The notes under the pieces were generated by a model. It was not told the DNA's origin and did not search any database. It was given only the letters and a program-made list of their open reading frames with translations. Source: F-183 sp964627455 (lineage in GTDB: Bacteria > Acidobacteriota > Terriglobia > Bryobacterales > Bryobacteraceae). Taken from it: DNA of 64,000 nt. Positions within the stretch are counted from its first letter, which is position 1. Each line of letters opens with the position of its first letter. Both the position numbers and the translations under genes were made by a program. Location: contig CAZVKC010000028.1 of assembly GCA_964627455.1 (NCBI GenBank), positions 1 to 64,000 on the forward strand. Direction: 5' to 3'. This document shows, one piece after another, positions 1-8,342 of the stretch.

Positions 1-467
1 GCAACCGCGCTATTGCCATGGAAACCACTCTCCTCGACCTCGACATCGCCGTCAACGAAGACGAACTCCTCGAAACCGTCTCCAGCCAATCCGCCACGGG
101 ACTCCTCCGCATGGCCGTCGCCTTCCGCAACCGCCACGGCGAGAACACCTCCATCGCCGTCCAGCGGCTCCTCAACGGCATCGAGCGCTCCTACTCCCGC
201 GCACGGCATGAACTCCAACTGCTGCAGAAGGACCGTTTCAACGACATCACCGTCGACGAACTCCTCGCGCTTTCCGCGGCAAACGCCGTCGCGGCAACCG
301 AACCCGTGGGGCCTCCGGAACCCGACGAAGCAGACGAAGCATTGCCGAAAAACAGCGAAATGAAAAAACGAACCCATTCCGAGCGCCAGGCCCGCTGCGA
401 AACAGCACTCGAGCCGCAGTCGCCCACCGGAAAGGAGTCCCGCTGCCAGGAGCCGCAGGACAACTGA
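1..467 (+). CDS. hypothetical protein, 5' end outside window
   Basis: The reading frame is open from the first bases of the window (NRAIA precedes the first ATG at 18), so this is probably the C-terminal part of a longer gene. The visible part is mostly charged helix. A segment around residues 38-72, counted from ATG 18, has the pattern RLLNGIERSYSRARHELQLL. That resembles the C-terminal helix of a hypothetical family common in Solibacter-like genomes, in which a conserved helix ends with R-x-L-x-x-L-Q; this link is from memory. The tail after residue 100 is rich in Pro, Glu, Lys and Gln and looks disordered. No catalytic motif is visible and no function is assigned. A hairpin terminator follows at 546-580. 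Confidence 0.6.
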   Translation, partial: NRAIAMETTLLDLDIAVNEDELLETVSSQSATGLLRMAVAFRNRHGENTSIAVQRLLNGIERSYSRARHELQLLQKDRFNDITVDELLALSAANAVAATEPVGPPEPDEADEALPKNSEMKKRTHSERQARCETALEPQSPTGKESRCQEPQDN

Positions 468-545
468 TCAGATCCCGCAAACCCTCGAATCCGAAAAAGC
501 GGAAGAAAACGAGGGACTAACACAAAATCTACGCAACACCCCGGG

Positions 546-580
546 CCCGGCGCTCCTCGGAACGCCGGGTCTAACTTTTT
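546..580 (+). terminator. intrinsic terminator
   Basis: A perfect 7-bp stem (cccggcg / cgccggg, 546-552 and 563-569) is followed by a tract ending in five T. It lies 79 bases after the stop of the first gene and is a credible rho-independent terminator for it. Confidence 0.6.
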
Positions 581-596
581 GGCGAAGCAACACATC

Positions 597-631
597 CGCC
601 CGCAGGCTGCACAGCCCTGCGCCGGCGGGCG
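597..631 (+). repeat. hairpin just upstream of a ribosome binding site
   Basis: The inverted repeat cgcccgc / gcgggcg (597-603 and 625-631) encloses a smaller ggct/agcc stem. Its 3' arm runs directly into the gaggaga ribosome binding site of the gene at 649. It could influence translation of that gene, but this is only a fold seen by eye. Confidence 0.35.
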
Positions 632-648
632 AGGAGAAGATACACACC

Positions 649-1728
649 ATGGTTGAGCATTGCCTGCACCACCCCGACGTCCACGCGCCGTGGCAGAAGT
701 GGTCACACGAGGAAACCCTGTACGTCGCCACGATGTACTCGAACCCGCTGCGCTGGCAAACGCGGCGTCTGCTGTTGAACGACTTCCGGCGGCACATGAA
801 AGACTCGCCGAACGTCAAGCTGTATGTCGGCGAACTCGCCTACGGAGACCGGCCCTTCGAGGTCACCTGCCCCGAGTGCGCGGAGGATGTCCAACTCCGC
901 ACCCAGGACGAACTCTGGCACAAGGAGAACGTCCTCAATTGCGTCATCCGCAGGTTCCCGGCCGGCTGGAAATACGGCGCGATCATCGACGGCGACTTCG
1001 TCATGACCCGCCGCGACTGGGCGCTCGAAGCGATCCATCAGTTGCAGCATCACGCGTTCGTGCAACTGTTCTCCAGCTACGCGGACCTCGACAGCGAACA
1101 CCGCCCGTTCCGGCTCATGTCCAGCTTCGCCTACAACTACGTTCACAACCGGGAGTCGATGAAAAACTGGCAGACGGCGGACCTTGGGACGGTGCTGGCT
1201 GCCGCGCATACGTCCGGCACAGTGAGCGCGAAGACTGCGGCCAAGCGCGCCTGGCCGCAATCACCGGGCGCGACCGGCGGCGCCTGGGCGTTCACGCGCG
1301 AGGCCTTTGACTCGGTCGGATCCCTGCTCGACACCAGCATCCTCGGCTCCGGTGACTGGCATATGGCTTTCGGCCTGGCGGGGATGATCAACTATGCCGC
1401 CGAGGCCGTGCGCTGCAACCAGCGCTACGTCGCATCGATCACCCGCTGGCAGGAACGCGCCGTCCGCCTCGGAGGCAACATCGGATACGTCCGCAATCAC
1501 GCGATCCATCACTTCCATGGGTCCAAGGTCAATCGCTTCTACGGCGATCGCTGGCGGGTCCTGCTCGACAACGACTACGATCCGAGTACGGACGTGTGCA
1601 CCGACTGGCAGGGCGTGCTTCGCCTGACCGGTAACAAGCCGCAACTGCGCGACGAGATCCGGGCGTATTTCCGGGCCCGCAACGAAGACGATCCGGCGTT
1701 GCGCGGCGGCGAGAAACCGCTTGTGTAA
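649..1728 (+). CDS. putative GT-A-fold glycosyltransferase-like protein
   Basis: A 359-residue soluble protein with no signal peptide. It has features of a nucleotide-sugar transferase of the GT-A fold. A DGD triad after a beta-strand (residues 114-116, AIIDGDF) could bind metal and sugar nucleotide. A later block GGAWAFTREAF...LLDT (210-229) followed by GSGDWHM (233-239) resembles the acceptor and general-base region of GT2/GT7-like enzymes. A His-rich segment (HHFHG) and W/D-rich motifs follow. The ATG at 649 has a gaggaga ribosome binding site. The gene stands alone between a terminator upstream and a hairpin over its stop. The family assignment is inference from motifs; donor and acceptor are unknown. 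Similar proteins occur in phages and in bacterial surface-sugar loci, but no phage gene is visible here. Confidence 0.6.
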   Translation: MVEHCLHHPDVHAPWQKWSHEETLYVATMYSNPLRWQTRRLLLNDFRRHMKDSPNVKLYVGELAYGDRPFEVTCPECAEDVQLRTQDELWHKENVLNCVIRRFPAGWKYGAIIDGDFVMTRRDWALEAIHQLQHHAFVQLFSSYADLDSEHRPFRLMSSFAYNYVHNRESMKNWQTADLGTVLAAAHTSGTVSAKTAAKRAWPQSPGATGGAWAFTREAFDSVGSLLDTSILGSGDWHMAFGLAGMINYAAEAVRCNQRYVASITRWQERAVRLGGNIGYVRNHAIHHFHGSKVNRFYGDRWRVLLDNDYDPSTDVCTDWQGVLRLTGNKPQLRDEIRAYFRARNEDDPALRGGEKPLV

Positions 1729-1749
1729 TCCCTCGTGTAAAGAGGGATT
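1727..1749 (+). terminator. hairpin at the stop codon
   Basis: A perfect 8-bp stem (aatccctc / gagggatt) with a 7-base loop starts inside the TAA stop of the upstream gene. The following T-tract is poor, so termination is plausible but weak. Confidence 0.4.
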
Positions 1750-1811
1750 GACCCCGGTTTTGCACTTCTTAACCAACCTTTCGGGGTTTGGACACATCCT
1801 TGCAGATAGAA

Positions 1812-1879
1812 GCGAACAGAGGCGCGAGCGCACCACCAGACGATTGAGGAACAGGATCGCTCGCGCCTTCGTTGTTCGC
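1812..1879. repeat. long imperfect inverted repeat in the 5' region of the protease gene
   Basis: The arms ggcgcgagcg (1821-1830) and cgctcgcgcc (1858-1867) pair perfectly. An outer gcgaac/gttcgc pair (1812-1817 with 1874-1879) extends the stem. It ends 37 bases before the ATG of the downstream protease gene and could be a leader structure or a terminator-like element. Confidence 0.4.
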
Positions 1880-1916
1880 GTAGTCTTCAGAAGGCAGACA
1901 TAGAAGGCAAATAAAC

Positions 1917-3299
1917 ATGATGATGCGTCCTCTGGCAAATCTTTTCCTTGTGTTGGGTATGAGCGGTGGGAGCGGCTTCCTGTTTGGCGGCGCTCCCACC
2001 GGTTCGTCTTCGGCTGCGCGGCCGGCAACAGCGGGCTTTGCGGATCTCGTAGAAAAGACATTGCCAGGCGTGGTTCGGGTGATGACGTCGAGCAGTGGCG
2101 CCGCCACCGCCGGCGAACCGGCGAACATTAGCTTTGGCGCTCAGAAAAACACCCCCTCCGCACGCAAAGTCAGCGGCGAAGGATCCGGCTTTGTCTGGTC
2201 TAACGACGGACACATTGTGACCAATTTTCACGTCGTCGAAGGCGCTTCGCGAATTCGCGTGCAATTTCACGACGGGCGTGAATCAGAAGCCCGGCTCGTT
2301 GCGGGAGATGCCGCGATCGACCTGGCTGTGCTGCAGGTTCCGGTATCCGCGGCCAAGCCGCTGCAGCCGCTTCCCATGGGCGACAGCGCCAAACTGCGGA
2401 TCGGCGATCTCGTGCTGGCGATCGGCAATCCTTTCGGCGTCGGAACGACGGTGACGCAAGGCATCGTGAGCGCGATGAGTCCGTCGAAGCTCGGGATCGC
2501 GGGAGACGAGGACTACATTCAGACGGATGCGGCGGTGAACCCTGGCAACTCAGGTGGTCCGCTGCTCAATACCGAAGGCGAAGTGATCGGCGTCAACACG
2601 GCGATCCTGTCGACTTCGGGCGGCAGCAACGGCATCGGGTTCGCGCTGCCTGCGAATGTGGCGAAAACGATGGTTCGCGAACTGATCGAGACGGGACGCG
2701 TGGATCGCGGATACCTGGGCATCGCGGTGCAGCCGATGACGCCGGATCTCGCCGATGCGCTCGGCGATGACGCGATGTCGGGCAGCGCGGTGATTGCGGA
2801 AGTGCGCCCGGAAAGCCCCGCGGCGAAGGCGGGGCTGCAAAAGGGCGATGTGATCACGGGCATGAACGGCCGCGTGGTCCGTGACTTCAACCGGCTGCGG
2901 CTCTTCATTGCGGAGGCGCGGCCCGGGGTTGCGTCGCAACTGGTGGTGCTGCGCGACGGGAACGAAAAAAACTTCTGGGTCGTGCTGAGCAAGCGTCCCG
3001 AAAACCTGCCGCTGGCCTCTGCAGCGGGTGGTGAAACCATCAATCCGGCGCTGCCCGGAGCGGCGATTTCGGAACTCCCGGGCGGGCGTGGCTTGCTGAT
3101 TGTCGCGGTCGATCCTTCGGGATTGAGCGCGCAGGCAGGCTTGCGCCCGGGCGATGTGATCGTGACGGCGAACCGTCAACCCATCGCCGACGCTACCGGA
3201 TTCGAGCGCCAGATGGCGTCCGCCAGCGGCGGGGCGATTCTGCTGGAAGTGAACCGGCAGGGTTCCACCTACCTGCTCGGTTTCAAGAAGAGCAACTAG
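1917..3299 (+). CDS. degP: periplasmic serine endoprotease of the Deg/HtrA family
   Basis: A 460-residue S1C-family trypsin-like protease with two C-terminal PDZ domains, expected to degrade or refold misfolded envelope proteins. The N-terminus is hydrophobic and looks like a signal peptide or anchor. The catalytic triad is visible: His105 in TNFHVVEG, Asp135 in AIDLAVLQ and Ser212 in NPGNSGGPL. PDZ1 spans about residues 265-350 (GYLGIAVQPM start) and PDZ2 about 385-455. The overall size matches DegP/DegQ/MucD. The ATG at 1917 is followed by two more in-frame Met codons, so the exact start could be 3-6 bases later. Its stop shares CTAG with the stop of the convergent gene on the minus strand. 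Confidence 0.9.
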   Translation: MMMRPLANLFLVLGMSGGSGFLFGGAPTGSSSAARPATAGFADLVEKTLPGVVRVMTSSSGAATAGEPANISFGAQKNTPSARKVSGEGSGFVWSNDGHIVTNFHVVEGASRIRVQFHDGRESEARLVAGDAAIDLAVLQVPVSAAKPLQPLPMGDSAKLRIGDLVLAIGNPFGVGTTVTQGIVSAMSPSKLGIAGDEDYIQTDAAVNPGNSGGPLLNTEGEVIGVNTAILSTSGGSNGIGFALPANVAKTMVRELIETGRVDRGYLGIAVQPMTPDLADALGDDAMSGSAVIAEVRPESPAAKAGLQKGDVITGMNGRVVRDFNRLRLFIAEARPGVASQLVVLRDGNEKNFWVVLSKRPENLPLASAAGGETINPALPGAAISELPGGRGLLIVAVDPSGLSAQAGLRPGDVIVTANRQPIADATGFERQMASASGGAILLEVNRQGSTYLLGFKKSN

Positions 3300-5533
3300 C
3301 GGCGAACGGCGACCGGCGATGAAACCGGCTGCATTTCGATCCGCAGGTCATTCAGGTCCGCATCCGGACGCAGTTGCGAAGAGAGCGTAATCGGCGTAAT
3401 CAGATCGCGGGCTTCGCGCGGTGACAACGGCGCGTTCAAGCGCACCTGGAACGATCCGATCGGCGGTTCGCCCGGCTTCGGATTGTTGGAGCGCAGGGTC
3501 ACCTGGAACACGCTCGAAGGCGGGATATCGGCCTTGCCGATGTTCACCACCAGGAACTGAACACGGCCGCCTTCCAGCATACGGAGGCCCGTCAATTGAA
3601 GCGATTTCCGCCAGTTGAACGCATTCGCGGCGCTGGCCGGCAGGGCCGGGGCGTTGCCGCCATTCTGTGGCGTGCCGGTCGAGGGTTCGGCTGAAACCTG
3701 GCGTGTCGGAGTGGAGCTGCTCTCCACAGCAGAGGGGTTCGACGCCGCGGAGGCGCGCTGCGAGGGAAGGATCCAGTAGTTCACCACGCCGATCGCTGTA
3801 ATCGGGATCAGGAGCGCGATGCCGGCCGTCACCATCCAACCCGCCGAGGTCGCTGGTCTACGGAAAGTTCCCGTATCCAACTGCGGCATCGCCGCCGACT
3901 TGGCGGGCTTGTAGGTCTTGGGACGTTTCTCGCCGTAAATCGGTGATGGAATGATGCGGACATCGGCCACTCTGCGCATCGGGATAAGCGGAGGTCCGGG
4001 CAGGAATTCCGCCCGCACGGCCACATGGCGGGGCCGGGGATTCGATTGCTTCGGACGCAGGCCAAACAACGGCAGCGGAACCAGCTTCGCCATCGTCGGG
4101 ACTGGCGTTTCGATGATCGGGTTGAGGATCTCGATGGTGTCGTTGGGGCTTTTCTTCCTCTCCTGGAACGGGGCCGTGACTGGAACAAGCGCGTTCTGGA
4201 CCGGAGCCGGTTTCGGAGCGGTGACCACGGGCGCAACAAACTCCAGGGCTTTGCGGCGTTCCTCTTCGATCGCGGCCAGAACCGCCCGGTCCATCGGTAC
4301 GCGGTAATCGGTGACGGGAGACCCCTGGGGCGGCAAGGCCGGCCAGGGCTCCGGTTCCCGGTTGACCCAGTACCCCGTTGCCGTGAAACACTTGCGAAAC
4401 TGCAAGCGGATCGGGAGCCGAATCGGCGTCGCCAGGCGGGACGCAGCCGCATCGAACTGCTCCACCGCCCGGGTCGCGATTCGTTCCGCAGCGGCGAGAA
4501 CCATCGGATCAGTCTCGAACTTCACAGGCGGCGTGGAACGCAGGACGGGGCGTCGGCCCTCGAACGGTCCCGCCTCGTACCCGGCCGGCTTCAAGGCGGC
4601 TGGCTTCAGATTCTGGTTGCACGCCTGCTGCGCTACTGCCAAACGAACCAGCGGCGCTTCGGTCCAGCCGGCGTTCCATTCCGGCAACGCATCGCGGAAC
4701 GGTACACGCAGGGCTGAGATCCACGGCGCGAAGGCCAGTTGGATCGACGTGGCCACTCCGTTGTGTTGGGGTGGCGCGACGAGTGCAGGCTTGGCGGGCT
4801 GCCAGGACGCAGGCCCAGCCATGGCGGGATCCTGCTCGACCGGCGAAGTGTCCGGCTCCGCGGCCGGCAATTGGATTTCGTCAGGCAGAATCTGCAGCCG
4901 GATGCCCGGCGTTTCGATCGCTGCGGCCGGGGGCGAAAGCGGCGCAGGGTCCAGGTTCGTGAGTGCGGACTTCTGAGCAGGCGGAGGTACGGCCTCCACG
5001 CGTTGCGGTGGCGGTGGCAACGGCACGCGGCCGGCTCGGTCGAGGCCCGGCTGCGCCCAGGAATACTGCATCACGAGCGAGTCTGCCGCGGGGTTCCAAA
5101 GTGGCGCGGGGAAGGGTTCAAGGGTTGCCGCGATCGGGAGGCTGTGTGGACTCCGATTGTCGCGGACCTGCATGTTGTGGGAGAGCGCAGCGAGACCTGC
5201 AGGCACCGGGGACGGAGGCGGCTCCGGCGGGGGGACAGCGGCTGGCACGGCTTGCCGAATCGGCCGGCTCGGGGGCGCCAGGACCGGAACCGGAAGCTTG
5301 AGGGTTCTTACAACGTCGCTGCCAGGGTCTTCCGCGGGCATCAGAAACGCGGGGATCGCGACAGGTTCGCGGACCACCACGGAGGGGGTGACGGCAGGGA
5401 GAGGAGGCGGCGCGGCGAGGGTTGCGGTTTTCCACTGGCGGGCCGTGCTCGGATCGGGCGGGTAACACGAAGGGCAGTCTCTATCGGACGGCTCACACTC
5501 GTTTCCACACTCCGGACAGATCCAGTGCAACAT
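3296..5533 (-). CDS. zinc-ribbon, proline-rich single-pass membrane protein
   Basis: A 745-residue protein of unknown function with a clear three-part design. Residues 1-25 form a zinc ribbon (CPECGNECEPSDRDCPSC). A very long Pro/Ala-rich, low-complexity region follows to about residue 560. A single transmembrane helix lies at about 567-589 (start MVTAGIALLIP). The last ~110 residues form a compact beta-rich domain (LQLTGLRMLEGGRVQFLVVN onwards). With no signal peptide, the ribbon and linker are probably cytoplasmic and the C-terminal domain periplasmic. The layout resembles other bacterial zinc-ribbon/TM sensor or scaffold proteins, but I do not recognise a named family. It is convergent with the protease gene, sharing four bases at the stops. 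Confidence 0.75.
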   Translation of the reverse strand: MLHWICPECGNECEPSDRDCPSCYPPDPSTARQWKTATLAAPPPLPAVTPSVVVREPVAIPAFLMPAEDPGSDVVRTLKLPVPVLAPPSRPIRQAVPAAVPPPEPPPSPVPAGLAALSHNMQVRDNRSPHSLPIAATLEPFPAPLWNPAADSLVMQYSWAQPGLDRAGRVPLPPPPQRVEAVPPPAQKSALTNLDPAPLSPPAAAIETPGIRLQILPDEIQLPAAEPDTSPVEQDPAMAGPASWQPAKPALVAPPQHNGVATSIQLAFAPWISALRVPFRDALPEWNAGWTEAPLVRLAVAQQACNQNLKPAALKPAGYEAGPFEGRRPVLRSTPPVKFETDPMVLAAAERIATRAVEQFDAAASRLATPIRLPIRLQFRKCFTATGYWVNREPEPWPALPPQGSPVTDYRVPMDRAVLAAIEEERRKALEFVAPVVTAPKPAPVQNALVPVTAPFQERKKSPNDTIEILNPIIETPVPTMAKLVPLPLFGLRPKQSNPRPRHVAVRAEFLPGPPLIPMRRVADVRIIPSPIYGEKRPKTYKPAKSAAMPQLDTGTFRRPATSAGWMVTAGIALLIPITAIGVVNYWILPSQRASAASNPSAVESSSTPTRQVSAEPSTGTPQNGGNAPALPASAANAFNWRKSLQLTGLRMLEGGRVQFLVVNIGKADIPPSSVFQVTLRSNNPKPGEPPIGSFQVRLNAPLSPREARDLITPITLSSQLRPDADLNDLRIEMQPVSSPVAVRR

Positions 5534-5645
5534 GCCTATACTCTACAGCGGGCTGAGGAAAACTCCCCTCAGGCGATCTGCCCAAATCCCTCCGTAGTAA
5601 GCCCTAGGACGAATTCCCGATGGCCACGGCCCAGTACCATATGGG

Positions 5646-6254
5646 GTGATGGACTTAGTTTTAGGTGGATTTCGCGAGGGTGTGCATAAGGTCGGACTCT
5701 TAGCGGGAGGGTTCAACCCACCTACCTTGGCCCATCTTTCGTTGCTGCGCGCTGCTCGAGGAGTTTTGGACGCCGTGGCTTGCGTAGTGCCACGGGTGTA
5801 TCCGCATAAAGAGTTTTCAGGCGCGGATTTTCAGGAGAGGGTAGAGATGCTGGGGGCGCTGGGCTACCCGGTGTTGGCGTCCGATCGCGGCTTGTTCATC
5901 GAGATCGCGAGGGAGTTTCGCCGGGATATCGCGGCGGGCGCCAGTGTCGAATTGCACTTTCTCTGCGGACGCGACGCCGCGGAACGGATCGTCGGGTGGG
6001 ACTACGGCGATACGGTTGAGGGGATCGAGCGGCAGTTCAGGGAGTACCGCTTGCTCGTGGCCGCGCGCCAGGGTGAGTACGAGGCGCCTTTCCATGTGCG
6101 GCACGGAGTGTCGAACCTGACGATCGAGGCGGGCTACGACGAGGTGTCGTCGACGCTGGTCCGTGAATTGCTTGTTCGAGGAGATGAAGGTTGGAGGCAA
6201 CATGTCCCCGAGGCGATTCACGATCTGGTTGGCCGGATTTACAGTCGCCGTTGA
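5646..6254 (+). CDS. NadD/NMNAT-like nucleotidyltransferase
   Basis: A 202-residue HIGH-superfamily nucleotidyltransferase. The nucleotide-binding motif is GGFNPPTLAH at residues 21-30. This matches the eukaryotic-type NMNAT pattern (GxFNPxTxxH) better than bacterial NadD (GxFDPxHxGH), and the first His of HxGH is replaced by Thr. The C-terminal phosphate-binding motif appears as SSTLVR (168-173), equivalent to ISSTxIR. It may adenylylate a mononucleotide in NAD metabolism, but the substrate cannot be fixed from the motifs. Two in-frame ATGs (5646 and 5649) are possible starts; neither has a strong ribosome binding site. Confidence 0.75.
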   Translation: MMDLVLGGFREGVHKVGLLAGGFNPPTLAHLSLLRAARGVLDAVACVVPRVYPHKEFSGADFQERVEMLGALGYPVLASDRGLFIEIAREFRRDIAAGASVELHFLCGRDAAERIVGWDYGDTVEGIERQFREYRLLVAARQGEYEAPFHVRHGVSNLTIEAGYDEVSSTLVRELLVRGDEGWRQHVPEAIHDLVGRIYSRR

Positions 6255-6411
6255 AGGGATCCTGCTGCTGTTGCACTGCAGCTTGAAAGCCAGGGATTTC
6301 GAACTTTGCGAAAACGGCGCTGCGGAGATTCGATCTGGAATCGACATTGGAGTGAGGTTGAAGCCAGGGACAGGTCCAGCGCGACCGGGCTACTGGTGGG
6401 CAACCAAATAA
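6202..6411 (+). CDS. possible small membrane protein overlapping the NadD-like gene
   Basis: A 69-residue ORF begins at ATG 6202, six bases after a ggagg ribosome binding site, and overlaps the last 53 bases of the NadD-like gene in another frame. It has a hydrophobic stretch (FTIWLAGFTVAVEGILLLLH) near the N-terminus and a polar tail. The good ribosome binding site and the membrane segment argue for a real gene. The overlap and lack of any recognised family argue against it. Confidence 0.25.
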   Translation: MSPRRFTIWLAGFTVAVEGILLLLHCSLKARDFELCENGAAEIRSGIDIGVRLKPGTGPARPGYWWATK

Positions 6412-6504
6412 CGGCAAGTACTCCAGCTGACAGCGTATTCCGGGCGCAATAGCGCGATAGTGGGGATACCACCGCATAGGCGTCGGTAGGGACCGTCTAG
6501 ACTG

Positions 6505-7725
6505 TCACCGCGCCCTCAGCGGCGCATTACCGGCTGCGATCCGCTCCACATCCCCCAGCAACACGACGTACCCGAACACCCCGAGCAACGCGGCAATCCC
6601 AACGTAGAACAGCGCCCATTGGAACGACCCCGTAGCACTCACAACCTGGCCGATCACCACCGGCGTCACGATCCCCGCCAGATTCGCCGCGAAATTGAAG
6701 ATCCCACCCGCCAATCCCATACACTCCAGCGGTGCGATGTCGGAAATCACCGTCCACCCCAAGCCCGTCATCCCCTGGCAAAAGAAGGCGAACGAGAAGA
6801 TCGCAATCACCGCGCTGTCTCTCGGCACGACCGTCACCAGCATAATGCTCGACGCCCCTGCCAGCCCCGCCACAATCGGAAGCTTCCGCGCCAGATTTCG
6901 CGATCCCGTCCACCGCAGCAGCCGGTCGGATCCCCAACCTCCCAGCAGGACCCCGCCTGCCGCTGCCCAAAACGGCAAGGTCGCAAACAACCCGGCCCGC
7001 ATCCAGTCCAAGCCGCGTTCCTGCGCCAGATACGTCGGGAACCAGGTCAGGAAAAACACCAGCGTCGAGTTCCCGCCGAACTGTCCCAGGCTCGCGCCCC
7101 AGATCTTGCGCGATCGCAGCAGGCGCGACACCTGCGGCCATCGGATCTTTTCCCTGGCCGCGCCGGTTGCTGCCGGTGGATCCCTGTACAGGAACCACCA
7201 CACAATCCCGAATGCGACACCAACCCCTCCCACCGCGAGAAACAACACGCGCCACCCGAAGCGGCTCGCGATCCAAAACATAGCTGGACCGAAGCAGGCC
7301 AACCCCACATACTCACCCACCGTGAACACCGCCGTCGCCCGCGCCCGCTGCTCTTCACGGAACCACGCCGCCACCACGCGGCTGTTGGCCGGGAAACAGG
7401 GCGCTTCGCTCACCCCGAGGCCCAGTCGAAAAGCCAGCAGGGACGCCATCCCGCTCGCCAACCCCTGCAGCAGCGTGAACCCGGACCAGGACACCAGCGA
7501 CAGCAGGTACGTCACGCGCACGCCCGCCCGGTCCAGCAGCCAGCCGCCCGGAATCTGGGCCAGCGCATAGCTCCAGGAAAATGCCGAAAACAGCAACCCC
7601 AATTGCGAGGGCGACAATCCCAGGTCCGCAGTCATCGCGGGAGCGGCAATGCCCAATACCGTTCGGTCCAGGTAATTCAGCATCGTTCCGGCCGAGATGA
7701 GGGCCAGCATTCGGAATCGCGTCAT
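6505..7725 (-). CDS. MFS transporter, anion:cation symporter type
   Basis: A 406-residue, roughly 12-helix Major Facilitator protein. The signatures are those of the ACS family (GudP/DgoT-like hexuronate, glucarate and galactonate porters). NYLDRT lies in helix 1, PGGWLLDRAGVR between helices 2 and 3, and the block RLGLGVSEAPCFPANSRVV with AAWFREEQRARA in and after helix 4. Family members usually import organic acids with protons or cations. The substrate cannot be read from the sequence. The gene is divergent from a cupin gene across about 90 bases, so the two may share a control region. Confidence 0.85.
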   Translation of the reverse strand: MTRFRMLALISAGTMLNYLDRTVLGIAAPAMTADLGLSPSQLGLLFSAFSWSYALAQIPGGWLLDRAGVRVTYLLSLVSWSGFTLLQGLASGMASLLAFRLGLGVSEAPCFPANSRVVAAWFREEQRARATAVFTVGEYVGLACFGPAMFWIASRFGWRVLFLAVGGVGVAFGIVWWFLYRDPPAATGAAREKIRWPQVSRLLRSRKIWGASLGQFGGNSTLVFFLTWFPTYLAQERGLDWMRAGLFATLPFWAAAGGVLLGGWGSDRLLRWTGSRNLARKLPIVAGLAGASSIMLVTVVPRDSAVIAIFSFAFFCQGMTGLGWTVISDIAPLECMGLAGGIFNFAANLAGIVTPVVIGQVVSATGSFQWALFYVGIAALLGVFGYVVLLGDVERIAAGNAPLRAR

Positions 7726-7816
7726 CGCAGGACCTCATTATCGCAGGCGTACCGGAAACAGACTGAGCCGGTCCGGCCCCTCGATTCCGCATCAGTTGAA
7801 TGTGAGGCAACGATTG

Positions 7817-8317
7817 ATGACGACCATGACAACGATGGAGCCGGTGGTGGCGCAGAAGCGGCTCGACAACACCTACCGTTACGCGGGCGGAACCATCACG
7901 ATCCTGTTGACCGGTGAGGATACCGACGGACAGTTTTCCATGTGGGAAGGCGTCCAGCGGCCGGGTAGCGAACCGCCGCTCCACGTCCACCACACGGGCG
8001 ACGAGACATTCATCATTCAGGAAGGTTGCGTGCGCTTCCGCATTGGCGACCGCACGATCGACGCCACACCCGGCATGGTTGCCTTCGCGCCCCGCAGCGT
8101 CCCGCACACCTTCCGCATCCAGTCACCCCAAGCCAAAATGCTCACCATCGCGACACCCGCCGGATTCGAAGAATGGTTCCAGGTCCTCGGCACGCCCGCC
8201 ACGAGTTTCGACCTGCCCGAAAGCGTCGAACCTCCCTCGCCCGAAGAGTTCCAGAAGATGCTGGCGCTCAGCCGCAAGCTTGGAACCGAAATCCTCCCCG
8301 GCCCCGTGGACCTCTAA
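7817..8317 (+). CDS. cupin-domain protein
   Basis: A 166-residue single-domain cupin of the quercetin-dioxygenase-like type. Motif 1 contains the metal ligands HVHHTGDETFIIQEG (HxH...E), and motif 2 is PRSVPHTFR with the last His. Such small cupins bind Fe, Mn or Ni and act as dioxygenases, isomerases or sensors; the reaction here is unknown. I chose ATG 7817 because a gagg sequence lies 10 bases upstream; later in-frame ATGs at 7826 and 7835 are alternatives. It faces away from the MFS transporter gene. Confidence 0.8.
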   Translation: MTTMTTMEPVVAQKRLDNTYRYAGGTITILLTGEDTDGQFSMWEGVQRPGSEPPLHVHHTGDETFIIQEGCVRFRIGDRTIDATPGMVAFAPRSVPHTFRIQSPQAKMLTIATPAGFEEWFQVLGTPATSFDLPESVEPPSPEEFQKMLALSRKLGTEILPGPVDL

Positions 8318-8342
8318 GCCCGGCCGGAATCACGCCAACCGC

